From an uncultured Corynebacterium sp. (GTDB lineage Bacteria; Actinomycetota; Actinomycetes; Mycobacteriales; Mycobacteriaceae), in the NCBI RefSeq assembly GCF_937999985.1, contig NZ_CALLDG010000156.1, forward strand, positions 1 through 34,256: a DNA stretch of 34,256 nucleotides, read 5' to 3'. Positions 15,001 to 22,287 of the stretch are shown piece by piece. The notes below the pieces were generated by a model. The model was not told the DNA's origin and did not search any database. It saw only the letters and a program-made list of their open reading frames with translations. A program made the translations under genes and the position numbers. The stretch's first letter is position 1. Each line of letters begins with the position of its first letter.

Positions 15001-17130
15001 CTGCTGTCCGCCCTCGCGGAGCTGTACGTGCAGGGCGCGGACCTGGATCTGAAGGCCCTGGCCGGCGGCTCCCGCGTGAGCCTGCCGAAGGTGCCGGGCA
15101 CGCAGTGGAACCTGCAGCGTCACTGGACGAGCGCCCGCCCGTCTTCCGGCCCTGCCGTGGATCTGCCGGGCGCGCGCGTGGATCTGCCCGACGGCCGCGT
15201 TGTCTTCAGCGTTCCGGCCGAGGATGTGCCGAGCATCGAGCTGCTGGCCGAAGCTGCGGCTGAAGTTCTCGCCGATGGGGCTACCGTAGCCGCCACCCGC
15301 GAGCACTCCCCGCTGCCGACGGCGGGCCAGCTGACGACTATCGCCGCCGGTTCGCTCGGCGGCTGGTCCCTGTCCGTCTACGCCGCTGATGCGCCCGGTG
15401 CGCAGTCAATGCCGCTGGTCGCGGAGGCCTTCGTCGCTACTCTCGGTGGTACGGTTGGGGCTCTGGGCGCTGATGGTGCTAAGCGGGCTGAGGGTGCTGA
15501 GGGTGCTGACGCCGCCTCGGCCCCAGCCACCGCCAAGGCCAACGGGGCGCCGACCGCTTCCTCCGCTGACAATTCCGCACAGGGGGGCGCGGGCAACGCG
15601 CTGCCCGAGGTTGACGAGTCCGCCGACCGCTGGGATCCGAACTCCGGCGAGTCCGCCGGGGATCGCCTGCGCGCCATCGTCTCCGAATCCATGGGTTATG
15701 ACATCGAGGATCTGCCGGGCGAGTTGCCGCTGATCGACTTGGGTCTGGATTCCCTGATGGGCATGCGCATCAAGAACCGCGTGGAGTACGACTTCGACCT
15801 GCCACCGCTGCAGGTTCAGGCACTCCGCGATGGCTCCGTGGACGACGTGATCGCGCTCGTGGAGCAGATGATCGCGGAGCGTCACGCAAACGCTGACAGC
15901 ACCGATGCTGCCGGTGCTGATGCTGCCGACGGTGCTGAGGCCGCTGCCGGGGGAGAAGGTGGCGTCACTAAACAAGACAAAGGCGCAGAAAATAGTGGTG
16001 AAGAAGACGGCGCAGCGACTGACTACACCGCGACCGGCGGCGGCGTGGCACCGCGCGACGCGAGTGAGCGGCTGGTCTTCGCCACCTGGGCAAAGGTCAC
16101 CGGCAAGGCCGCCCAGGGCGTGACGAGCCAGCTGCCGAGCATCGACGAGGAACAGGCGCGAGGCATCGCGGAGCGACTGTCCGAGCGCTCCGGGGCGGAG
16201 GTTAGCACCGACGATGTGCTGGCCGCTGAAACCCTCGAGCCGCTGAGCGAGAAGGTGCGCAGCAGCCTCGAAAGCGAAGTCGAGGGCAACATCCGCGTGC
16301 TGCGGGCGCGCCCTGCAGGCAGCACCCAGCCTGCGGTGTTTCTGTTCCACCCGGCCGGCGGGTCCTCGGTGGTGTACGCGCCGCTGATGCGCCGCCTGCC
16401 GGACGACGTGCCGGTCTACGGCGTGGAGCGCCTGGAAGGCGAACTCGCGGACCGCGCGGCGGCTTACCTGGATGAGATTGTTGAGCTGGCCGACAGCCGC
16501 CCGGTTCTGCTGGGAGGCTGGAGCTTCGGTGGCGCCCTGGCGTACGAAGTTGCCCACCAGCTGGGTAAGCGCGCCGCGGCGGGCGAACCGAGCGCAGAGG
16601 TCGAGCGCATCGTGCTGCTGGACACCGTGCAGCCGAAGAACCCCGCCCCGGATACGAAGGAAGAGATGCACGCGCGCTGGGATCGTTACGCGGCGTTTGC
16701 GCAGAAGACTTACGGCCTGCCGCTAGAGGTTCCCCACGAGTTGCTGGACCAGCAGGGCGAGGGCGTGATGATGCAGATGTTCCAGCAGTTCCTTACCTCC
16801 CCGGAGGCCAAGGGAATGGGCCTGCCCGCGGGCGTGCTGGAGCACCAGCGCGCCAGCTTCGTGGATAACCGCATCCTGGAATCCCTGGACTTCCGAGCTT
16901 GGGCGGAGGTGAAGGCACCCGTCACGCTGTTCCGTGCGGAGCGGATGCACGACGGCGCGATCGAGCTGGAACCTGCCTACGCCGAGGTGGCTCCGGACGG
17001 TGGCTGGGGCGAGATCGTCGAGGATCTGGAGATCGTCCAGCTGCGCGGCGACCACCTGGCTATTGTGGACGAGCCAGAGATCTCTAAAGTGGGACGTGTG
17101 ATCGCCAAGCACATTGTGGACGGCGCTTAG
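12031..17130 (+). CDS. pks13: Polyketide synthase Pks13, mycolic acid condensase
   Basis: Performs the Claisen condensation of the meromycoloyl chain with carboxyacyl-CoA, and its thioesterase passes the beta-keto product to trehalose. All five domains are visible. N-terminal ACP: phosphopantetheine site S55 in FGLSSRD. KS: DTACSSS with C293, VEAHGTGT and KTNFGHTEAAAG. AT: GQSMGE with S765. Second ACP: LGLDSLMG with S1241. TE: GGWSFGG with S1498 and RGDHLAIV with H1675. 1699 residues, near the mycobacterial size. Linkers are Ala/Gly/Asp-rich low complexity, and two carry dispersed motif copies: ACP-KS (12331-12345) and ACP2-TE (15961-15975). AAAGGA about 12 bases before the ATG serves as RBS. 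Confidence 0.97.
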   Translation: MADNQQGAPTADQQSRPATIQQMREWLRTWVANTTGLDAAEISDERSMQDFGLSSRDVVVLSGDLERLLGTTLDATIAYEFNTIAALAEHLMQGRGSGVVLGSDATTSAGAAASAGGPLPLGQRDIAVVGMAGRYPGADSADEMWELFSNYRSGVGELPAGRWSEYSRDPEMTRRMEQAQLTGGYIEDIASFDAEFFGLSPLEAANMDPQQRIILQLTWEALEDAHIPANQLRGKPVGVFMGNTNNDYGMLISADPAEAHPYALTGNSSSIIANRVSYAFDFRGPSVAMDTACSSSLVAIHQAVRSLRDGDSEVAVAGGVNLLCSPFATVAFSELGVLSPTGGIRAFSDDADGIVRSDGAGVVVLKRLEDARRDGDNVLAVIKGSAVNSDGRSNGLTAPNPDAQVDVLRSAYADARIDPQAVDYVEAHGTGTILGDPIEATALGTVLGRQRDVAEPLLLGSAKTNFGHTEAAAGVAGVMKVVLAMREGVLPPSLNYSGPNPYIDFDREHLEVVEDPREWPEYSGRAIAGVSGFGFGGTNAHVVIAAPNLEEEAAAGVGATAANSAAPIGLDREDAAGEAPRVLLPVSGLLPSRRRQAAEALAAYLEQNKESFTKAGDEADQLRGVALALAGHNHGRSRGVVSAATFDEAIAGLQRIAAGKQGATVKTADSPSANGPVWVFSGFGSQHRKMAKDLYELSEFFAARLDELDQVVQAESGWSFVEMVLDDAQNYDTERAQVGITCVQIALNDLMRALGAKPAAVVGQSMGEIAAAYAVGGITAEEAVRIACHRARLMGEGERLLPEDKQGAMAVVEFGVEELATFTSEHPEYAKVEPAVYAAPGMTTVGGPAEPVQKLVEYLEGEGKFARLLKVKGAGHTSMLDPILGELHYEISDLDPQPIHTPLYSTVDRDRVYQPGEVVHDAEYFLRCTRQPVWFSEATGKQFDDGYRTFIEFSPNPVALMPLMNNSFAHNASDSKLMFLLKRKEPVSQTLLSALAELYVQGADLDLKALAGGSRVSLPKVPGTQWNLQRHWTSARPSSGPAVDLPGARVDLPDGRVVFSVPAEDVPSIELLAEAAAEVLADGATVAATREHSPLPTAGQLTTIAAGSLGGWSLSVYAADAPGAQSMPLVAEAFVATLGGTVGALGADGAKRAEGAEGADAASAPATAKANGAPTASSADNSAQGGAGNALPEVDESADRWDPNSGESAGDRLRAIVSESMGYDIEDLPGELPLIDLGLDSLMGMRIKNRVEYDFDLPPLQVQALRDGSVDDVIALVEQMIAERHANADSTDAAGADAADGAEAAAGGEGGVTKQDKGAENSGEEDGAATDYTATGGGVAPRDASERLVFATWAKVTGKAAQGVTSQLPSIDEEQARGIAERLSERSGAEVSTDDVLAAETLEPLSEKVRSSLESEVEGNIRVLRARPAGSTQPAVFLFHPAGGSSVVYAPLMRRLPDDVPVYGVERLEGELADRAAAYLDEIVELADSRPVLLGGWSFGGALAYEVAHQLGKRAAAGEPSAEVERIVLLDTVQPKNPAPDTKEEMHARWDRYAAFAQKTYGLPLEVPHELLDQQGEGVMMQMFQQFLTSPEAKGMGLPAGVLEHQRASFVDNRILESLDFRAWAEVKAPVTLFRAERMHDGAIELEPAYAEVAPDGGWGEIVEDLEIVQLRGDHLAIVDEPEISKVGRVIAKHIVDGA
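12331..12345 (+). repeat. Dispersed motif, GGTA variant, in the Pks13 ACP-KS linker
   Basis: CTTGGTAGTGACGCC, 14/15 to the copy at 30556-30570. Codes for LGSDA in a low-complexity linker. Confidence 0.7.
15961..15975 (-). repeat. Dispersed motif copy in the Pks13 ACP2-TE linker
   Basis: The minus strand reads TTGTTTAGTGACGCC. On the plus strand it codes for GVTKQ, matching GVTKK and GVTKN encoded by other copies. Confidence 0.65.
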
Positions 17131-17160
17131 CTGAAACGCGGACGGCGACTAAATAGATAG

Positions 17161-17180
17161 CCCCTTAGTAGAAGGGGTTT
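17161..17180 (+). promoter_or_regulatory. Hairpin between pks13 and accD4
   Basis: CCCCTT-AGTAG-AAGGGG followed by TTT. A small terminator- or attenuator-like structure that may modulate accD4 expression within the operon. Confidence 0.4.
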
Positions 17181-17204
17181 GTCGAAAACGAAGGGACTTT
17201 CACT

Positions 17205-18797
17205 GTGACTGCTGCCGATGAGGGAGCAACCGCCGCCAACGGCACTGAAGCCACCGGCGCTACCGCCGAGAAGCTGGCGGAGCTGCACCGGAGGTTGGAA
17301 CAGGCGCAGGACCCGGGCTCCGAGAAGGCCAAGGCCAGGCGCGACGAGGCCGGGCTGACCACGCCCCGCCAGCGCATCGACGCGCTTCTGGACGAGGGCA
17401 CGTTCGTGGAGATCGGCGCGCTGGGGCGCACCCCCGGCGAGGAGGATGCCCCCTACGGCGACGGCGTGGTCACCGGCTACGGCCGGGTCGGCGGCCGCAC
17501 CGTGGCGGTGTACGCCCACGATAAGACGGTGTACGGCGGCTCGGTGGGCGAGACCTTCGGCAAGAAGGTCTGCGAGGTCATGGACATGGCCATCCGCATC
17601 GGCTGCCCGGTCATCGGCATTAACGATTCCGGCGGCGCCCGTATTCAGGATGCCGTGATGTCCCTGGCGATGTACTCCGAGATTTCCCGCCGTCAGCTGC
17701 CGCTGAGCGGCCAGTCCCCGCAGATCTCCATCCTGCTCGGCCCGTCCGCCGGCGGTGCCGTGTACGCGCCTGTGACCACCGATTTTGTGGTGGCAGTCGA
17801 AGGCCGCACGCAGATGTTCGTGACGGGCCCGGCGGTCATCGAATCGGTGACGGGCGAGAAGATTTCGATGGAAGAGCTCGGCGGGGCGCGCCAACAAGCC
17901 CGCAACGGCAACGTTTCCTACGTCGCAACCAGCGAGGAAGACGCTTTCAACTACGTCAAGGACCTGCTGGACTTCCTACCATCCAGCTCTTTCGACGAGA
18001 CCCCGGAGTTCTGGGCGCCGAACGACGAGCTCACCGAGCGCGACTTCGAGCTGAACGACATCATCCCGGACGATCCGAACGCGGGCTACGACATCATGGA
18101 GGTGCTCACCCGCATCTTCGACGACGACAACGTGCTGGAGGTGCAGGGCGACTACGGCTCCAACGTCGTCACCGCCTTCGCACGCATCGACGGCCATGCG
18201 GTGGGCGTGGTGGCCAACCAGCCGATGGAGCTGGCCGGTTGCCTGGACGCCGAGGCTGCGGATAAGGCCGCACGCTTTATCCGTATTTGTGACGCCTACA
18301 ACGTCCCCCTCGTCTGGGTCGTGGACACACCCGGGTACATGCCCGGCGTGGAGCAGGAAAAAGCCGGCCTGATCCACCGCGGAGCGAAGCTGGGCTTCGC
18401 CACTGTGGAGGCGACGGTGCCGAAGGTGACCGTGGTCGTGCGCAAGGCCTTTGGCGGTGGCTATGCCGTAATGGGCTCGAAGAACCTGGGCGCGGACATC
18501 AACCTAGTGTGGCCGACGGCGCAGATTGCAGTGATGGGTGCGGAGGCCGCCGTGGTGATGATGCAGGGCAAGGCCCTGGCCGCCATGCCGGAAGAGCAGC
18601 GCCCGGCGGCGAAGAAGATGTTCATGGACTTCTACAACGCGAACATGACCAGCCCTTATGTGGCGGCCGAGCGCGGCTACGTGGACTCCGTCATCACCCC
18701 GGACCAGACCCGCATCCGCCTGCGCCAGGCGATGCGCCAGCTGCGCAACAAGCAGGTGGTGGATACTCCGAAGAAGCACACCATCATGCCGATGTAG
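17205..18797 (+). CDS. accD4: Acyl-CoA carboxylase carboxyltransferase (beta) subunit AccD4
   Basis: Carboxyltransferase subunit of the long-chain acyl-CoA carboxylase that makes the carboxyacyl-CoA extender used by Pks13. 530 residues with both halves of the crotonase-like carboxyltransferase fold. The N-terminal half has NDSGGARIQDAV and the oxyanion segment GPSAGGAVYAP. The C-terminal half has FIRICDAYNVPLVWVVDTPGYMPGVEQE and VVRKAFGGGYAVMGSK, the second oxyanion motif. The C-terminus ends with the conserved KKHTIMPM-type tail. GTG start with AAGGGA about ten bases upstream. It corresponds to accD3 in C. glutamicum nomenclature. A motif copy lies in the ICDA codons (18282-18296). The minus-strand gene beyond converges with only nine bases between stop codons. 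Confidence 0.95.
   Translation: MTAADEGATAANGTEATGATAEKLAELHRRLEQAQDPGSEKAKARRDEAGLTTPRQRIDALLDEGTFVEIGALGRTPGEEDAPYGDGVVTGYGRVGGRTVAVYAHDKTVYGGSVGETFGKKVCEVMDMAIRIGCPVIGINDSGGARIQDAVMSLAMYSEISRRQLPLSGQSPQISILLGPSAGGAVYAPVTTDFVVAVEGRTQMFVTGPAVIESVTGEKISMEELGGARQQARNGNVSYVATSEEDAFNYVKDLLDFLPSSSFDETPEFWAPNDELTERDFELNDIIPDDPNAGYDIMEVLTRIFDDDNVLEVQGDYGSNVVTAFARIDGHAVGVVANQPMELAGCLDAEAADKAARFIRICDAYNVPLVWVVDTPGYMPGVEQEKAGLIHRGAKLGFATVEATVPKVTVVVRKAFGGGYAVMGSKNLGADINLVWPTAQIAVMGAEAAVVMMQGKALAAMPEEQRPAAKKMFMDFYNANMTSPYVAAERGYVDSVITPDQTRIRLRQAMRQLRNKQVVDTPKKHTIMPM
18282..18296 (+). repeat. Dispersed 15-bp motif, 12/15 copy inside accD4
   Basis: CGTATTTGTGACGCC, coding for RICDA. The identical core ATTTGTGACGCC also encodes ICDA in the cutinase-like gene. 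ICDA is also a conserved protein motif here, so chance is possible. Confidence 0.45.
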
Positions 18798-18806
18798 CCG
18801 GCTGCC

Positions 18807-19574
18807 CTACAGGCCGATGTTGGTTCCTGCGGGCAGCTTCAGCGTGTCTGCCTTCACGAAGTAGGTGTGCATCGTGCCATTCGTCATCTCCAAGTGATCG
18901 GAGAGCGCGTCCGGCGTGCCGAGGCCGATCTTCTTGGCGGCTTCCTGCAGCTCCTTCGGCGCCATGTTTGCGTCGATGGGCAGCGGGATCAGCGGCAGCC
19001 CGGCCACGCGCGGCGTGACCTCCAGTGAGCTCACCACGATGTGGAAGTTACCGGTCAGCGTGGTGGTCTGCCCTGGTCCGGTCCGCTGCCAGATGCCACC
19101 TTCCGGGCCTGCACCTGCGGTGGGGAACTGCACGGACAGGTTCGTTAGAACAGCCTTGTCGGCGTCGATGCGCAGCGCCGGCTTCGGGCCTTGCGGGGTG
19201 GACTGTTGAATCAGCGACATTTTCACGTGTCCAAGCAGGCGCGTGTTATCCGCCTTGATGATGTACGTGCCCTGCTGGATCGGCTTTTCGCCCTCGATCG
19301 GCCCCGGCGGGGTGAGGTCCATCCGCAGGTTTTCCGGCACCTCGGGCGGTGGCGGCGGTGGTGGCAGATCCGGCAGCGGCGGGAGAGCCGGGGGCGCCGG
19401 TGCATCGCCCTGAGACTGCCCCGGAAGCGGAGGCAGCGGCGGCAGGGGTGGGAGCTGCAGCTGCGCTTCGGCGCTCGGCGTGGTCTCGACCGTCAGTGCC
19501 GCCACCAGCCCACACATTGATGCCGCGGCGACGACGGCCTTAGCAATGCTGCCGCGTTTACGCTGCTTGCTCAT
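18807..19574 (-). CDS. Secreted Pro-rich protein, third gene of a DUF6230/DUF6114-type cassette
   Basis: A 255-residue exported protein of unknown function. A basic N-terminus (MSKQRKRGS) and a hydrophobic segment end at a SAEAQ cleavage site. A polyproline region follows (repeats of LPPL and a run of seven Pro, about residues 40-80), then a globular domain of about 170 residues rich in beta-like segments (TYIIKADNTRLLGHVKM, NFHIVVSSLEVTP). The domain has a loose resemblance to the DUF6230-like protein at 20150. The start overlaps the upstream gene by 17 bases and has AAGGAAGG before ATG, so the three genes form an operon. A surface protein that spans the wall by its Pro-rich stalk is a reasonable inference. 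Confidence 0.8.
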   Translation of the reverse strand: MSKQRKRGSIAKAVVAAASMCGLVAALTVETTPSAEAQLQLPPLPPLPPLPGQSQGDAPAPPALPPLPDLPPPPPPPEVPENLRMDLTPPGPIEGEKPIQQGTYIIKADNTRLLGHVKMSLIQQSTPQGPKPALRIDADKAVLTNLSVQFPTAGAGPEGGIWQRTGPGQTTTLTGNFHIVVSSLEVTPRVAGLPLIPLPIDANMAPKELQEAAKKIGLGTPDALSDHLEMTNGTMHTYFVKADTLKLPAGTNIGL

Positions 19575-20163
19575 CTACCTTCCTTTTCCTGCCCTTGTTC
19601 TTACCCTTCTTCTTGACGCCCTTAGGCGCCCTTTCTTGATCCGTCCACGACAGTGCCAGGGCTCCGCCGATAACGGCGCACAGGGTGCCCAGAACGAAGC
19701 CACCGATGTTCGACATAGGCAGGGCCACGATGCCGAGGATCAGGGAGGCCACGCCCGTGAGTAGGCGAGTGTCTGGCTTGAACCACGTCATCAGTGCCGA
19801 GGTGATCAACAAGGCGCCGATCAGCAGCGTGGACACGCCGGAGATCGTGGACACCTGGATGACAATGTTCGATACCTCGAAGGACAGGTATGCCGGGACG
19901 ATCATGATGATTCCCGACAGCAGCATGAATAGGCCGGCCGCAAATGGACGACGACGGCGCCAGTTGCCGAAGCCACGGGTGTTCTTAAACGCGGGAACGT
20001 CCTGTTCCTCGGACTCGTTATATACGGCGCCTTGATCGGCGTCTGTTTCCAGGTCTGGCTGCAGGTCGTCATCCAGATCGGGGTCGTAGTTCGGATCTAG
20101 CTCGGTAGTTTGGTTGAGCTCTGGGTTCGTGTTGGGATCCGTGCCGGGGTTAGCACTCGGCAT
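19558..20163 (-). CDS. DUF6114-like four-helix membrane protein
   Basis: A long acidic, Asn/Asp/Glu-rich cytoplasmic N-terminus (about 75 residues) is followed by WRRRRPFAAGLFMLLSGI and three more hydrophobic helices, ending in a Lys-rich tail (GVKKKGKNKG). The RRxRPF entry into the first helix and the size fit DUF6114. These proteins are commonly encoded next to DUF6230 proteins in actinobacteria. An upstream TTG at 20178 keeps the frame open, but the ATG at 20163 is preferred. Both overlap the end of the upstream gene. The Lys-rich tail contains a degenerate copy of the dispersed motif. Function unknown. Confidence 0.75.
   Translation of the reverse strand: MPSANPGTDPNTNPELNQTTELDPNYDPDLDDDLQPDLETDADQGAVYNESEEQDVPAFKNTRGFGNWRRRRPFAAGLFMLLSGIIMIVPAYLSFEVSNIVIQVSTISGVSTLLIGALLITSALMTWFKPDTRLLTGVASLILGIVALPMSNIGGFVLGTLCAVIGGALALSWTDQERAPKGVKKKGKNKGRKRKVDEQAA
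19606..19620 (+). repeat. Dispersed 15-bp motif, degenerate copy
   Basis: CTTCTTCTTGACGCC, 12/15. Lies in the Lys-rich C-terminal tail of the DUF6114-like gene, encoding GVKKK on the minus strand. Confidence 0.45.
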
Positions 20164-20719
20164 TGTCGTTTTCCACAATCGCGATCTTGCTGCCGCCGGC
20201 GGTCATCTTGTCCGCCGACAGAGATGTCGCCTCGATGCCCTGCCCCTTCGCGGAGAGAGAATCGGCCACGATGCCCCAAGCGCCATCCGGCGCGTCCTTG
20301 TCGACCTTGCCCGCGTTAATGCCGATCTGCGGATTCGTCAGAGTCAGATCGCCCGACAGTTTGCGCGCGCCGATCAGCATGTTCTCGGCGGAGAAGTTCT
20401 GGCCGGGAACGGTCATTTGGAATTTCCTATCCCCAATGCCGGGAATCTTGATTGGCGCCGTCATACAGACGTCGGTCACCTTCGCATCCTTGATGCGCAG
20501 GCGGGAGATGGCCTGGTCGCCATTGTGCATTTTGTCGACGTCGGTGAAGAGGTCGAAGCCCTTACCGTCCAGCTCGGCGACATGCATGTTAAAAATCGTG
20601 CCGGAGAGCGCTAGGTGGGCCGACACGCCACCCTGTGCAACGGCGACGCCCATGCCCGCGGTGGCTAGCAATCCCACGCCGAGGATTGATGCGAAACGTA
20701 GTTTGCGTGTATGTCCCAT
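20150..20719 (-). CDS. DUF6230-like secreted protein
   Basis: About 189 residues. A short basic start (MGHTRKLRFAS), a hydrophobic segment through AVAQG, then a beta-rich domain beginning HLALSGTIFNMHVAELDGKGF, which matches the pattern of DUF6230 (AqGalaAsFaVSGq.Fkv...LdG.GF). VTDVC and the final Cys-containing NAEC give two possible disulfide partners. A GTG at 20737 in the same frame is an alternative start. Neither start has a strong Shine-Dalgarno. First gene of the three-gene cassette, with a 14-base overlap into the next gene. Function unknown. Confidence 0.75.
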   Translation of the reverse strand: MGHTRKLRFASILGVGLLATAGMGVAVAQGGVSAHLALSGTIFNMHVAELDGKGFDLFTDVDKMHNGDQAISRLRIKDAKVTDVCMTAPIKIPGIGDRKFQMTVPGQNFSAENMLIGARKLSGDLTLTNPQIGINAGKVDKDAPDGAWGIVADSLSAKGQGIEATSLSADKMTAGGSKIAIVENDNAEC

Positions 20720-20872
20720 GCGGGTGATCTTAAACACACTTTTGGGTAAGTGGGAGGTTTTTTATCTAAAAAGATCTGATAGTTCTAATAATTTTTCTCG
20801 CAAATCCGCGAGCGTAAGTGTTATCTACGCAAGGGCTAAGAGCCTGCTGAAAGGGTGCGGGTTGGGGCTAGG

Positions 20873-20887
20873 GGCGTCATTAAGAAA
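20873..20887 (-). repeat. Dispersed 15-bp motif, 13/15 copy
   Basis: The minus strand reads TTTCTTAATGACGCC. It spans the TAA stop codon of the MFS gene, so the stop is formed by the motif itself. Confidence 0.7.
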
Positions 20888-22103
20888 CAGTCTTATCGCG
20901 CCGCATGGCGGCAAAGGCGGTGACGAGGGCGATGAGGGTCAACAGCATCAACCATCCGATAAACAAAACCCAGCCATGGGCGAAGAAGTAACCGGAGACC
21001 CAGCCGATGAGGGAGGACCCCAGGTAGTAGCTCAAGATGTACAAACTAGAAGCCTCTGCGCGATCCTGCTGTGCGACCTCACCGACCCACGCGCTAGCAA
21101 TCGAGTGGGCAGGGAAGAAGGTTGCGGTGAAGATGAGCACCGCCACCAGCGTGGTGGCGACGGTCGGGATAAAAGCCAGCAAGAGGCCTGCGAGAGCCAA
21201 GGCGATGCAGGCGACCACGACCTTCGCCTGGCCATAGCGGTTCACCAACTTGCCCGTGCGCGTGGAGGTCCACGTGCCCGACAGGTAGATGACGAAAACC
21301 AGCGCGGCCAGGGACTCCGGCAGGCCGAAGGTATTGATCAGGCGGAAGGTCATGTAGTTGTACATGGAAACGAAGCTGCCCATCAGGAGGAAAGGCAACA
21401 GGAAGAGCTTCAGCAGGATCGGGTCGCGCAGGTGGTTGGCGAAAGCATGCACCTCGTGGGACAGGGTGATCTTCTTCGGGGTGAAGAAGCGCTGCTGTGG
21501 CAGCACCCAGGTGGTCACAAGCGCCATCGAAAACGCGAAGAGTGCGCTGAGCAGGGTGGCTATGCGCCAGTCCGTGAACTCCAGAGCGATTCCCGGGATC
21601 AGTCTGCCGATCAGGCCGCCGAGCGAATTGCCCGCGATATAGAACCCCATGATGCGGGGAAGGTAGCTGCGGTCGATCTCCTCGGAGAGGAAGGCCATGG
21701 TCACGGCCGGAACGCCCGCCACCGCGAAGCCTTGCAGGAGGCGCAGTGCGATGATCGACTGAATTGAGGGCAGGGCGACCAGAGCGATGGAAAGGAGGGT
21801 GGCCACCAGGACGGACGCCTGGATTACGCGGCGGCGGCCAAAGCGCTCGGAAACCACGCTGAGTGGAATGACCATGAACGCCAGGCCGCCCGTGGTGGCG
21901 GAGACCGTCAGTGCGGCCAGTGAGGGCGAAATGCCGAAGTCCTCCGATAGCGCCGGGAGGACAGCCTGGGTGGCGTACAGAGCGTTGTACGAAGCCAGGC
22001 CTGAACACAAGGAGGCGATGAGGGCCATCTTGTAGCCCTTATCTTCCGGGGTGAGGGGGCGAATATCCTTGGTGTTCGCGGTGTCTGTGAGGGTGTCCGT
22101 CAC
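20880..22103 (-). CDS. MFS transporter, YnfM-like
   Basis: A 407-residue major facilitator with about 12 hydrophobic helices. The loop 2-3 signature is visible as SVVSERFGRRRVIQ, and the N-terminal region (LYATQAVLPALSEDFGISPSLAALTVSATTGGLA) resembles the YnfM/arabinose-efflux-like group of drug and metabolite exporters. The GTG start has AAGGAG upstream on the minus strand. It is divergent from a LysR-type regulator, the same arrangement as ynfM-ynfL in E. coli, so the regulator probably controls it. Substrate unknown. The stop codon lies within a dispersed motif copy. Confidence 0.85.
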   Translation of the reverse strand: MTDTLTDTANTKDIRPLTPEDKGYKMALIASLCSGLASYNALYATQAVLPALSEDFGISPSLAALTVSATTGGLAFMVIPLSVVSERFGRRRVIQASVLVATLLSIALVALPSIQSIIALRLLQGFAVAGVPAVTMAFLSEEIDRSYLPRIMGFYIAGNSLGGLIGRLIPGIALEFTDWRIATLLSALFAFSMALVTTWVLPQQRFFTPKKITLSHEVHAFANHLRDPILLKLFLLPFLLMGSFVSMYNYMTFRLINTFGLPESLAALVFVIYLSGTWTSTRTGKLVNRYGQAKVVVACIALALAGLLLAFIPTVATTLVAVLIFTATFFPAHSIASAWVGEVAQQDRAEASSLYILSYYLGSSLIGWVSGYFFAHGWVLFIGWLMLLTLIALVTAFAAMRRDKTVS

Positions 22104-22157
22104 CGATGAAGCTCCTTCCTGCGCATCCGGGTGATCCTCCGGCGGTCTATGTCCGGC

Positions 22158-22184
22158 GATTGCTGTGTCTAGTGTGACGCAATC
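22158..22184. promoter_or_regulatory. Candidate LysR operator in the MFS/LysR divergent region
   Basis: GATTGC (22158-22163) and GCAATC (22179-22184) form an inverted repeat with a 15-base centre, within the 184-base divergent gap. This is the position and size expected for a LysR-type recognition site. Confidence 0.45.
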
Positions 22185-22250
22185 AGTATCAATTCACTAA
22201 ATGCAATAAGCAGCGCTAACTGTCCCGAAAGATGCATATGCTGAAGTGTG

Positions 22251-22265
22251 GGCGTCAAAAAGAAA
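22251..22265 (-). repeat. Dispersed 15-bp motif, 14/15 copy
   Basis: The minus strand reads TTTCTTTTTGACGCC. It lies just upstream of the ribosome binding site of the LysR gene. Confidence 0.75.
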
Positions 22266-22287
22266 GGCAAGAAGGAAGGTACAGAGC

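Noticed and set aside
22172..22184. GTGTGACGCAATC in the MFS/LysR gap as a motif copy
   Set aside because: Core ends in GCA rather than GCC and the flanks do not match; better explained as one arm of the LysR-type inverted repeat.
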